64,000 bases of DNA, taken from NCBI GenBank assembly GCA_905116865.2, contig CAJHNH020008450.1, positions 622,310 through 686,309 of the forward strand, in the 5' to 3' direction. Below the pieces are notes generated by a model. The model saw only the letters and a program-made list of their open reading frames with translations, searched no databases and had not been told where the DNA came from. Origin of the DNA: Candidula unifasciata (Eukaryota > Mollusca > Gastropoda > Stylommatophora > Geomitridae). Of the stretch, positions 48,001-62,079 are shown in pieces. The position numbers and the translations under genes are program-made. Each line of letters begins with the position of its first letter. Position 1 is the first letter of the stretch.

Positions 48001-51000
48001 AAGTGGATGAACAACCAGAACTTTCCACTGGAACATGAAAAAGATTAATTCTGAATAAGGATGATTTAACCCACCATGCTGTTCGCTAAGTTCATTTGCT
48101 CTTCTAAAGATGATCTAACCCAACATATTGTTAATTTTTGTAATGGATGATTTAACCTGTTGTGTTAAATTCATTGTATAATCTTCTTCTTTTGTCATTT
48201 CCACTGATACCAGGTTGTAGCCCAGTGTCATGGTTTTCTAAATTTGTCTTGAGTTTCTCGGATGGCTTGAGTGGTAGATTTGTTCATCTTTTTGCAAGTT
48301 TCAACTACACCATTCATTTATATCTCTCTTGGTCTTCCTCTCGTCTTCCTCCCAGATGTTCTACTGAAAAAAGTATCATATGCAGTCTGTTCTGGCTGCA
48401 TTCTCACTAGATGGCCGAATCATTTCATTCCTTGCCGGTCAATGTAATCCAGACATGGTCTTATTCCAACTTACTCTCTAATGCTGGTATTCGAAACCCT
48501 GTCTCATCTGGTGTTTTTAGTGACCTTGCGGAGACAGCGTATTTCACATGTGGTTTTTTTTCTGTTCTAGTGTTTAAACGTTTAAGTAGTAGCAGTCAAA
48601 TTCACAAATGCCGGCTTGCTAGGCCCGTTGCGTGGCAGAACAAAATCTGACCTAACTGGTGCCTGTTTCTTTCCGAGCGAGCCATTGATCCGTTAGCCTG
48701 AAACCTTCCGGCTTCAGTTCTCCGGCGTGCACCACGAGGAGGTGGGGTTGACCCGGGTGTAATCTCTGGGATGATTTTTGTTTGGTTTTTCTTCTGTCTC
48801 AGATGACACAGCTAGTAGTGCAGCAACCAGCTATATTACTAAAATAAATGTCTGGACTCACAGTTGTATCAACAGTTAAAAGACAGAAGATATCTGAATA
48901 TTGGGCAGATCATAAGGAGGAAGGTACAGGGAATCACCAAGCAGGCACTGAAATGAGAGATAGATTAAGGAAGCAAGGAGGTCCTGGAGAAACCCTAATA
49001 ATAATGTTGAGAGAGGCTAAACTGTGACTAATTCTGGATTAGATGAAATCACATTTGTTGGGCTTGTATGTGTAGATATCCCAGTCTAGCTGAAAAGCAC
49101 ATCACATTGTGCCAGCTGCTCTTTAAGGGCAAATGCAGAAGTAATAGTCTGTCCAAGGTATTTTATGTTTAAGCGTGACAAATTGGTACATATTAATACT
49201 TGTGTTCACAGTTGCTGCAGTATACATGCTGGAGGTTTGTCTCTGTATATTTCATTTGATATCTTTCTAACTTAATCTGATCAGGAAGGAGGAGGAAAAG
49301 AAGCCAAAGTGGCAGCCTCCAGCAAAAGTTGATGTTGCACCTGCCCAGCTGAAGTCAACACCCTCAGGCAAGGGTCCAGCTCCGCCTCCTCCACCTGCAG
49401 AAAACACAGCTTCATCTGTGACGGCTGAAAGATACTCCCCGAAGAAAGCAGCGCCTGCTGCAGCGGAACTGTACTCTCCAAAGAAAATGGTATCTGCCAC
49501 ATCAGAACTGTACTCTCCAAAGAAGACGGCACCGGCCACAGCTGAGATTTACTCTCCGAAGAAAACTCAAGACCCACATTCACAAATTTCTGCAAGTCCC
49601 GCTGGCAGCCTGACGAGAAACTCACCGTTGAGAACATCAAAGGTTTGTGACAATGCATATTATGACCAGCATGAGATGTTCTGTTTGCATCATGTTACCA
49701 CTGATCTGATCATAAAGCTTGGTTTCAGCATCATCTTTTGAGAGAATTTTACTTTTGCTTGCTTAAACTCCTTTTATGCTGTTGGCAAGTTGGACATGTG
49801 ATGCTAGACATATTTGTATATAGTTGAATTCGATGGATGAGTTGGTCAGCATTGAACCCACCACCCATGTTTGTTTCCTAGGACTTTACCTGGCATCCGT
49901 TTTAGACTAGAGTCAATCTGGGAGCGCCCCCACCCATATCTTCGTAATTTTTCTGAGTGATATAAATGTGCTTCGCCTGTTTACAGCATATCTGCAAAAT
50001 GTTGCCCTTTTGGCCGACACATCTGCTGTCTTCAAGCATTTGTTGTCTGAGGTAATTTTATGGGACATTTAAAGCCTTACATGTGCAGTAAGTTCATCAT
50101 CTCTCAATCCATGATGTCCCTAGAGGACCTGTCCGGGCAGCCGAGTGCAGCTTGATCAACCCTCCAGAGGATCAAGGAACCAGGGTCATGGTTTTGAACC
50201 AGCTTGCACTTATCTAGTAACTGTGATAGGACGGCTACCAGAATCTACAAATTTTTTCAAAATTATATACTGTGTATATAATTGATATTATATAATATAT
50301 ATATTTATATTATATATTTACCCCTGTGAATTCCGGGGCTCTCATTTCAGGGCGAAGGAGGGTGTGGGAGTAGCCATTGCATACACATTGCGTGCACCCT
50401 CCCCCCCGGAATCAAGCATGTCGTATAAGGTGAATGACAAATTATAGGTGTTTCCTTTAAAGATGGAGTGCATCTATCTGAAGCGAGAGAACAATTTGCA
50501 TACAAATTAGCTAAACGGATGTGGAAGACCAACCAGGAGACACACACTCTACCCCCCACCCCAAGTTTGTAGCAGTGTTGGAATAGAAAAGACATATAAG
50601 ATATTTTGGCCACACTAAGAGACTTAAAACACTCCCATAGAAAGTAACTGGTAGGAAATAAGGAATAGGTAGTAGGCAAATGAGGTATAGGTAAACAGTG
50701 ATACAATTGGAAGGATTAAATCAAGAATGGATGAACAGCTGTCTCGGCGGGCATACCACCTGGATGAGAGAAAGAATGTATGCAGCCAGCCTTCATTGTG
50801 GAGATGGCACATGATCAATTGAAATAGGAATATTTGGGAACGGGATCAAAGTCCAGAAGTGGAAAAAACCCAGAATTTTCTGCCGGAATTTACAATCTTT
50901 GAATGGAAAAAAAATATAAAATGAATATGATTCCGCACATATGCTGATTCCTGATTGACTAGAAGAAGACATGATAAAAGAATGTTGCTACAGAATATTG

Positions 51001-54000
51001 TTGCCATATACTAACCCAGTGCTGTATGTATCTCGTGTAACGTATTAGGCGTTCTCAAGTTTAACACCATCATAACAGTTGCTTGATTGCCCTAACATCT
51101 CTATCAGATGGATATCACAATGGACATCAGCAACAATATAGCATGAGAGTATCATATACGTACATATATTTGTCTACACTAACTCCCAGCTTGTTTCCTA
51201 CACACACTCTTGAGGTTCTTTCTGGTTTATCTAGACTTATCTGAAATCCTAACCCGTTTCCATTGTCTTGTTTCACTGGCCAGCCGTTCTTTTGCCTTTA
51301 ATCTCCCTGGTTCCTTTGCCTCTCATCTCCCTACTTCTTTTGCATTTTATCTACCTTTTTATTTTGCATTTCATCTCCCTACTTTGCATTTTATCTCCCT
51401 GGTTCAGTTGCCTGTCCCCTTCTAATATACGCTAACTCAGGGCAGACTCTTTGTAGACTTGTTCATGGCTAGTCTTCTAAAGGATGATCATGCCAACTCT
51501 ACTAAGTGGTCTCCTTTGACATAAAGTCCTAGTTAACATTCTGGTGTGTTTTTACTCAGATGAACAATATCTGGGTCATGTCAACTACTTTGTATGTTGG
51601 CTGCATGCAGGGTAGCCTAAAATATCAAAACTTGTTATGAGATTTAATAGTTTAAAATATTTGCTAGTTTCTTTTATATGCATGCTTTTATTTAATTTAA
51701 GGTGGAATGGAATCGTTCGCCAAAACCATTTTCTCCAAGTTATGCAGAAGGAGCCTCGTCTCCTTCGAAATCAGCTACAGACCTGACCAAATTCAACTTC
51801 CCTAAACATGAAGCATCTCCAGTGAAGGCTTCATCAGATACAGTTGTTTCTTCATCAACCACAAGGTCGGACAAATACAAGACTAATCATAAAGCATCAG
51901 TTGCCAGAACAGAAGAATCGGGCTCTAGGGACTTTCCTGAGGTGGCTTCTTCAAACGATCAGCTGAACGTGACCTTGGATGAACCTACCCTCAGACCAGT
52001 TTCACAGAGACTGGCTTCTTGGGCCAAAAAGGTTGATGCCTCCAAACCACCTCCAGTTGAACCTTCCAGACAGCCTTTGTCTGCCAAGTTAGCATCGTTT
52101 GAGAAGAAGATTGTACAGAACACACCCAAGACCAGCCAGACACGCTCACCCTTTGTGTCAAAGACCCCTAAAAAGGTTATCTTATTATTTTCTATGAATA
52201 CCTGTATTGTTTGCATGTTTTATTTGTTTTGTTTTGGTACAAGTTCTTCATTTCCTAAGTATGTTTTTTCTTTGTATTTAGCGAATTTGTCTTGAACAAC
52301 ATAAGTAACACTAAATTATATAGTTGTATAACCAAGCTAGCTATTCTCAATTCTATTGTTATTTCAGTGGAACATATGCTGGTAAAAGTGGGAGAGTCAC
52401 TGAAGATATGGTTAGTTAAAAAAGTTAGTTGTGTATCCTTTTCAGGTCATGGCAAAACCAACCCTAGCATTTTTGGCTGTTTTGGTTTTTCTAGGCAAAT
52501 TTACTTCCAGTAGTTTGCCATTGCTTTCAAGACGTTCAGCTTTTTGATACCACTGTCAAAACCAACGCAAGGCCCGAAGCTGGAATCGAACCCGGCATTA
52601 CGGAGTGTGTTCGCAACACCTAAGCCACATTCACCTACAAAGATGTGGTACAAAAGTTAAATTCATTTGAGAACAAATATCTGAAACAAATTATGAGCAT
52701 GTTATTTCAATCGAACATATGCCAGTAAAAGTGTCAGAATCACTAAAGATGTGATGTGAAAGTTAAATATATTTGAGAAAAATTATGAATATAAAATAGG
52801 GTGAATTCCAGAGGAGTGATATCTGGGCAACCATTAGTATCAACAGTTACAAGACAGAAGATGGCACTATTTTTGGCACATTCTAAGAGAAGACAGAGAA
52901 TCAGCAAACAGGCACTGGAATGAGAAATAGAAGGATTGAGTAAACAAGGGTGACCAAGAGAAACCCTCAGGTGAACGCTGATGAAAGAAGCCAAAGATGC
53001 TGGACTAGATTCTGTGACGACGAAGTGATTGCACAGGACAGAACGAACTAACTTTATTTTCAAAGGGTTACAAATTAGGCACGCAGGCCTGTCTTACATT
53101 CGGCCCTTCCAAACTTCCATCTTTCACACAGCAGTTGTATTTCATCAATGAAGCATGTTATATTCATGTAATGATATGCATATTATGGATATGAAGTCAA
53201 AAACAAAAGCATGGGTGGTAAAATATGTGCGCACGCTCACGCGCGAACACACACACCCACATACACACACAAGCCCAATCACTCACTTACACACAAACAC
53301 AAAGGCACCCAGTACACACATACATCCACATACACACGAACATGCACACACATACACACACACACACATACATACATACATACATACATACATACATACG
53401 TACGTACATACATACATACATACAAACTCACATACATACACACATACAAAAATACATACATACACACATACACATGCATACAACCCAGACACATACAGAC
53501 ACACATGCAGTCACGTGCACACACAAAAGCATGGAAACAGACACACACATAGACATACGCAACACCCACACATACACAGATATACACCCACACATACACA
53601 GATATACACACACAGACACGCACAGTCACACATACGCAAACAGACATACACGCAGACGCATAACCCGTCACAAGCAGAGACACGCAGACATTATATAATA
53701 GACACACTGATAGAGACTCACACAGATACACACAAAGTAACGCACAGACACAGACAGATGCACATGCAGCCATACACACCTACAGACACATAATGGCACA
53801 CACACACACTGACACACAGAGACATGCACAAACACATACTAACAAACCCACAGACGCACAAATACTTGCAGGGATACACACATGCAGACACACACGCACA
53901 CATCAAAAAGATGAACATACAAATACACACGAAACAACACACAGAGAAACACAGCCACAGACACACGCAGGCATAGATATACACAGACAGACAGACACAC

Positions 54001-57000
54001 ACACACGGACAAACATGCAGCCAAGCCACACCCACACATATCCACATACAATCATACACACAGACACACACGCAGCCACACATACAGATAGACATAAAAA
54101 AAAATACACACACAGACACACAACACAGACTGACACGCAGACACACATACATATGCACATAAAAACACGCATATGGACGAGCCAACACAGAGACACAAAA
54201 ACAGACACGCTCACAGGCACACCTACAGATAAGCACCCAGACACCATACACACAGACACACTCACTGACACACGCCTACACACAGATACGTACACACAAA
54301 CGTATAGTTACCCATGCATACACAGAATCATACATGGTAGGTATATCAGGATTCATTCTTATAACATGGCCAAGCCGTTTCCAACTTCTCTTTGTTATCA
54401 TACTGTCTAGTTTCTTAGTTTGTGATTTAAATTAGTTAAGTGTTTCAGATCAGTGGGGTATGATCAATATCATGCCAGACACATTTTCTTCCCAAGACAT
54501 TTTCTCATACACATTTAGGAATGGATGCTTAGTAAGTAAATTCAGCCCGTAGAGTTCGTATGTGTTGGCCGAAAAGTGCAAATATCGCAGCCATGCTGTA
54601 AACGGACACAACGCAGTTACATTTAGGATGAACGCAGAAGAAGAAGAAGTAGGACAATTCAGGTCATGTTTTGTTTTTTAAACATTAACCTTGATGTGAC
54701 AGTTGGGCTGACAGGTAGTGATTCTAATACTGTGTATTATTCTGTGTTTGTCCTTGAAAGTGGGTGGTGCCATATATTGTGGTTTGCAGCTAAGCTGCAA
54801 TATCTGCACCTTGTGACCCAAAACATCAAATTTCTACAGGATCTGAATTGGTCACTTTTACAAAGTGTGTGTGTGTGTGTGTAGGGGGGTTGACCCAGAA
54901 ATGGGCTCTGGAACCACCAGGTGGAAACATTTCATTATTTATTAGATGCGGTCATTTTTATGCATTCCACTTAGCTGGAATAGTTTTTGTGACATGTTAA
55001 TGATTTTTTCAGGCAGTTACGCCAGCACTGTCAACCCCAACTGCTTCGTCATCAACCAGTTCTCGGCAGAAAAGTTGTGACCCCACAGAGCTGCCAGTCT
55101 CCCAGCGCATGTCCCAGATGCAGGAGAAGCTCAGCAACACGCCACAGCTGCGCCGCCAGCAGGAGGAGCCCACTGCCTTCACCGTGGGGGCCCGAATGTC
55201 TGCCTGGGAAAATATGACCTCCTCCAACCTTGTCAGTGATATTAAGAAGCTCAACCCAGTGGAAGGGTCTCCCATGGTCAGCAAAGCGAGACCAGTGTCG
55301 GAGTTTACTCCAAAATGTGCGTCGCTGACCAGTGGACCACCTCAGGTAAGACCTCTGTCATACCATTCTGTTATTATTTTAACTCCTTATCTTAAAGTGT
55401 GAGTCACCGTGGCCTTGGTGTCTATTTGCCTGCCTGCGGATCAGAAGGTCTTGGATTCGTGTTCTGGCAGAGCCAGACTTTTTTAAAACTAAAAAAATTA
55501 CATTGACTCTCAGATTGACCCAGCCGTGAGTGGGTACCAGGTGCTGTCCTGGGAAGTAAAGGCCGCTGGCGTGATGCTGACTACATCATCCACCAAATGC
55601 TGATTGGTCTATAAAAATTAGGTCTTACCCTATATTCTTAATACGCCTTAAGGTGTGAAAAAAGTACCTTTTATCTTAGTGTCCCATTAGTTTCCATAAG
55701 TAGGAGAAATTAACATATCACCATACCATTATCAGCATAACAGCTGTGCTGACACGTGTTTTTCAGCAGTGGTGGACAGGCATCGATGTTTCTTCATCTT
55801 CATTTTTGTGTTCACCTGCTGTAAACTCCAGCAGCAAGTTCTGGTTGTTCATCTACTTTTAGATGCTGTCCTGTTCCAGAACCTCACTGTTGTGTGCACA
55901 TAAGTCTTACAGATGTATCTTATTTGTATGCAGGCTGTTGATTTGTTGCACTCTGGCTTCGAAGAAAAGCTTCCAGTTAGTCGACTTTTAAGACATGCTT
56001 GTTGGGCAGTTAGTGGATCTGTTCTTGATTTCCCAACAGTGAGGCCCTGAACCCACACAGCCAAAAATGTGTTCAAAACAATGGTAGTCACGTAGAGCAT
56101 ATTATATAAATTGTATACTAAAGTGTGGAACAGAGCTGGCATCAGCCTGCAGACGAAGCTCTAAGTGTACAAAGCTGTTGTACTTCCTGTACTTCTCTAT
56201 GTATGTGAAACATGGACAGTTTACCAGCGCCATGCTGAGAAGCTGAACCATTTCCACACAGTATGCCTCATACAGTTGCTGAACATAAAATGGCAAGATA
56301 AAACATATAACTATACATATTATGTGTTATAAATATATTACATATAAAGATGTTTGTTTCAAAACTGGTTTGACAGAACCCACCACCGCCTCCAGCCATG
56401 GGTAAATCTCTGACCTCAAAGAAAAGCTTCAGAGAGTGTATTGAAGAGAAGGCTTCACAAGTTCTGGCCAGGAAGGAGTCACCCACCGAGTCTGTGCCAG
56501 CTAGAGTTACCACACCTGCTAAAGTTGATTCACCAGTTAAGACTGCTGGCGGATCACCAAGTAAAATTTGCCATTCCCCCAGCAAGGTCAGTCAGTGTGT
56601 CTTGTCTGAGGTGTGTCATGTCTGAGGTGTGTCTTGTCTGAGGTGTGTCATGTTAGAGGTGTGTCTTGTCTGAGGTGTGTCATGTTAGAGGTGTGTCATG
56701 TTAGAGGTGTGTCATGTCTGAGGTGTGTCATGTTAGAGGTGTGTCATGTCTGAGGTGTGTCATGTCTGAGGTGTGTCATGTTTAAGGTGTGTCTTGTCTG
56801 AGGTGTGTCATGTTAGAGGTGTGTCATGTCTGAGGTGTGTCTTGTCTGAGGTGTGTCTTGTCTGAGGTGTGTCATGTCTGAGGTTTGTCTTGTCTGAGGT
56901 GTGTATTGTCTGAGGTGTGTCATGTTTGAGGTGTGTCTTGTCTGAGGTGTGTCATGTTTGAGGTGTGTCTTGTCTGAGGTGTGTCATGTTGACCTCTATT

Positions 57001-60000
57001 ACAATATTACACTGCAAGGGGGATGTGAGTTATACAGAAATTGAGTTGGATTTGTGGGAGCAGGATTCCAGGGACCATCTTGCATGGAGGGCAGAAATCA
57101 GGAAGGGAATAGGGATACATGACAAATTGATTGTAAATAGGATAAGAACTAAGCGTATGAGAGGCAGTACATTCCATAAATGCAGTTGTAACACTAGTCC
57201 TTACATCTGATGTTTTAACTGGGGAAGGCTTTGCTGAACACGAGCAGGTCTTGCTGGTCACACTCGCTTTGCCATGGGCTGTGACTCCCATGTCTCCTTA
57301 GGGCCCAGTATAACACTGTCATCAGGGTATGCTGATATTGGATGTGTTGGGTTGAAGTATGCTGATATCGCAGCCTATCTGTAAACAACACGGCATGCGA
57401 GCCTGAATGCAAAGTAATCCTAACAACTCTAGAACAGTGTTTCTCATCGTGGGGTCCATGCCCCACAGGGGAGCAGTTAAAAAAATGGACTGGTCTAAAG
57501 TTTATATTATGTATAAGTTACAGGGGGGGGGGGGGGGGTAAGAATTTTAGAAGGCTGGGGTGGGGCATGGCACACACAAAAGGCTGAGAAACACTGATAT
57601 AGAGTATAAGAAAAATGATTTAAATAAAAAGAAAAAAAAATACAGAACCTACAAGCTAGCAGAGTGTATAATGTTTGTGCTTCTACAGGTGAGCGCAGGA
57701 ACCAAGACTGTTCAACAACGGTTAGTTGGCCGTGTACAAGACAGCAATACCACGTGCAGTTCTCTGGCAGCACAGAGTAGGGCTGCACGTCTGGCAGAAC
57801 TGGAGGAGATTCAGAATCGGTGGAAAAATGGAGTTCTTAAGGATGACAGTTCATCATCTGATGAATCAGGGGTAAGTTACTTTGTCTCATGGTGGTTGTC
57901 TGGCTGTGTTTGGGGTCAAATGTTTTTCTGCACATGGTTTTACTGGTGTTGAAGATCATCTATCATAAAAAGATGTCAGACCAAATGAAAAATAGAACCA
58001 GTCAGTGTCTACAAGTGGGTATTGCAACTAGAGAGCTGTCGTCAGTTCATTACATGAACTTCTACAGTTGTGAACAAAAACGCTCAGAAACATAACTGAA
58101 GTATTTTAGAGAAATCACATGATAGGATAATGTAAACATGGTACATCGTGTGGTAGGGGGTTGTGAAGTGTTAGAGCATGTGTTGTGTTCCTAGTCAATG
58201 TTTGCTTATGCAAATTCCCCATTTCTAAATGGGGAGTCTAAAGGTTCCATCACCCACCTACTGAGGCGAGTGCTTTGTGTGATTCTGTGAATTATGGAAT
58301 GTTTGTTTTTCTTTTGTTGGCCATGATTAAAAATGATGTGTAGTAAATTACCCTTCACTCTGACAATGGAGTCAGATGTATGCAGTGAAAGTGAATCTTA
58401 GCCAGAAGCAGACTAACAGATTGTATTTGTGTCCTCAGGGTCACTCTGAACCCCCAGGGGAAAGAGCTCGGGGTAGAAGTCCTCAGAGAGTTAATGTGGA
58501 AGCCTCGGCTCCAGCCAGCAGCAAGAGGGAGGAATCTCGGAATAGAGCTAGATCTGGTAAACACTTTTAATTTGTTTCGTAAAAGAGTCATATCCTGCTG
58601 TTGTAACCTCAGAATTATCCACCCTTTCTGTATTTATCCCTTGGACATGCCTGAGACTGAAAGAAGTAAATCTGTTTCCACTTATGGGTACCGGGCCCCA
58701 TTTTGGGAGAGAAAAAATAACCTTACTGCCCCTTTCCCCCAGCAAGCTGCATGTGACTAACGAGTTTGCTGGGGTCAGACTTGTTGCGCTAAAGGTGCAG
58801 ATAATGCAGCTCATCTGTAAACCTTACTTAATCCTTTTCTACCATGGTGTGTAGAGGTTTGCCAGACTTCTCTGTCAGCAGTTTTCGTTTTTGGCTTTGT
58901 TCCATTCTGGCCCTCTGTCAGTCAGGGATATTGTCTTCCTAGCAAACCCTGGGTCTCCCTGATGGTCTGGTTTCCTGTATCGTGACTCTCTGTAGACCAC
59001 AGCACAAAATGTCAACTGTCCATTTGAAGGAAAGAATGCTGTAGAAGAACCTAACTGCATCACACATGTACATTTGTTGTGCTGTAGTTGTTTTCAGGTA
59101 TGATTATTGAGTGTTATTTCCTTGTACAGAATTCAACCAGAAACTGGCTGAGATTGGATTTGGTGGAAGTGAAGCAGCATCCCCAGTACCACCACCACCT
59201 CCTCTTCCCCAGGCTAGTTCTTCTGCAGCGAAATCAGCAACCAGCACAGCTGGCGGCAGTCAGACCTCCAGCATCTACAACCTCATCAAGAAAAGGGAGG
59301 ATGCTGAACCACAGAGTACAGACAAAAAGGTGAGTCCCACTGTTGGTTCTGTTGATGTGTTGGCTCTGTTGATGTGTTAGTTGTTGGTTTTGTTAATGTG
59401 TTGGTTCTGTTGATGTGTTGACAGTTGGTTCTGTTGTGTTGGCTGTTGGTTCTGTTGTGTTGGCTGATGGTTCTGTTGATGTGTTGACTGTTGGTTCTGA
59501 TCATGTGCTGGCTGTTGGTGTTGTTAATGTGTTGGTTCTGTTGATGTGTTGGTTGTTAGTTTTGTTGATGTGTTGGCTGTTGGTTCTGTTGATGTGTTGG
59601 CTGTTGGTTCTGTTGATGTGTTGACTGTTGGTTCTTTTCATGTAGTAGTACCACTACACACCTACTACTACTACCACCACCACCACCATGTAACTACTAC
59701 CACTACCACGTAACTACCACCACCACCATTTAACCACTACCATCTAACAACTATCACTACCATGTAACCACCACCACCACCATTTAACTACTATCACTGC
59801 CACGTAACTACCACCACCATGTAACAACTACCACTACCATGTAACTACCACCACCATGTAACAACTACCACTACCACCACCACCATTTAACAACTACCAC
59901 TACCATGTAACTACCACCACCACCATGTAACAACTACCACTACCATGTAACTACCACCACCACCATGTAACAACTACCACTACCACGTAACTACCACCAC

Positions 60001-62042
60001 CACCATGTAACTACTATCACCACCACATAACTACCACCACCAACATGTAACAACTACCACTACCACGTAACCACCACCACCACCACCATGTAACAACTAC
60101 CAATACCATGTAACTGCCACCACCACCATGTAACTATTACCAAAATGATGACCATCCCTGTGTTATAGTTTATTATAACTAGCCACTTGATTCTTACAGG
60201 TGCAGTTTGAGGACAGTTTTGACGATACAGATGATGACTGCCTGCGCACAGTCCCGCAGTCTGCAGTTCGACGACAAGCTCAACAACTGTCTGATGAGGA
60301 CCAGGTGTTCAAAAAGCCCCAGGTGCCAAAGTTGAGGTTGGAGAGTGAGTCGGATGCTCTCAGTAGCTCTGATGTTGGAGAGGAAGAGTTTGTTCCTAGT
60401 GAGAAGTAAGTTGGGTTTTGGAATGTTCAGAATGAATGTTTCATGTTTATGGGGCCCTGTTTTGTTCAAACAATGAAAACTAGGGCAGTGATATGTAGAT
60501 AATGGGCACTGCCCGTGATGTTTGAGAGGCTCTTTATACAGAAGTCATGAACAGTACGATCCCTTGGGTGAGCCTAGTACCAGAGCACTGTGTGAACAAG
60601 GAAACAAAAGAGGAGCTCACAACAGTGTCCTAGGAGACTAACCTGGAAGACTGACTTTGGCAACAAATGCCTGTAGAAGTCAGATGTGTTCGTTGAAAGA
60701 CACAAATATCACAGCCATGTTGTTAATGGGCACAACATGTTTACATCTTCTGGATGAACACAGGAGAATATAAAAATGGACACCAGCTATTTGTAATGTT
60801 GAAAATAAATGTCTTATCTTTTTAGAGTTAGTTGATGAAACTAAGGTCACAAAAGTTTAGAGAGAACAGTAATGCAGGGGTATATGCCTGGGAAATGACC
60901 TTGACTCACAGCCTTAAGTGGGTTCTGGGTGCAGTACCGGGAAGTAAAGGTGGCTGGCGTGATGCTGATCACATCACTCGTGCTGATTGGTCTACAAAAA
61001 TATAGGTCTAGCCCTATATGCCCTATACGCCTAAAGGCTTGGAAAAGAGACCTTTACTTTTGTGTGCCTGGGAAGAGAGGAAGAGGAAGGCCAAAGAGAA
61101 GATGGGCGCAGGATGTGGCGGATGATCTCCTGATAGGTGTATCGGACGTAAGACATCTTGTGCTTGTGATCGAGAAGTTTTCTAGAAGGTTGTTATGGGA
61201 GCAAGGTTCTGCAAAAGACATGCTACTGACTGACTGACAAATGAAACTGAGTAGTGAAAACTAAATCACTGATTGTGAAAATTTTGTCGCTAGCTGTCCC
61301 CTTCTGTGGACCACTTGAACCTTCGTCCAGAGAAAAGGCATGATACCTTGATGTGATGATCTGTACATTGTCATAGGACGGAGTAAGTGATGGTGAAGTT
61401 CTCTCACGGTCTTGGCATATGACCATGGAATATTTGTTCAGTGTATAATGGGATGGTCTGGTCATGTATTTTGTGAGCTACAGACACTTTCTGCTGGGCA
61501 GCTGGCAAACAGATAAATAGGCTGATGCAGCTGAGGTTTTTATGATTCTTTTTCGTGTTCACTGGCTGTAAACTCTGGTGAAAAGTTCTGGTTGTTCATC
61601 CACTTCTGGACATTGTTCTTGTTCCAGTACTTGAGTTTTGCACACACTTTGTTTTAAAGAGCTAGCTTATTTGTGCAGACTTTTAGCTCCTTGCCTCTCA
61701 GGCAGATGCACTCTGACCTCAAAGGAAGTATCAGTACTATCCACAATGACCAGGCCTCCAATTGGGGACCCATTTCTAGGATGATTATGGAAAGGTGTAG
61801 ATAGGTCGTGGCCAGCATGATGGTTTGGTTTGCTATATACAATGGATCAACATCTTGGCACAAGAGTAGTAACCAATAAATGCTCCGTTCTACTTCTAAC
61901 CCAAGCCTGAGTCTGAAGAATCTCAGCACAGTTCTCAAACTCCATAGCTCCGGCGAGGATCCTGAACCACTTTGATTTTTAATCCAAAGTTTTAACCCAA
62001 GCAGTGCCGTTAGACTACTCTTTTTGATTTCCAACTGCCTGA

Positions 62043-62079
<37 letters not shown>

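Noticed and set aside
53155..54410. Several 100-200 codon His/Thr and Cys/Val frames
   Set aside because: Artefacts of the CA-rich microsatellite, open in all frames.
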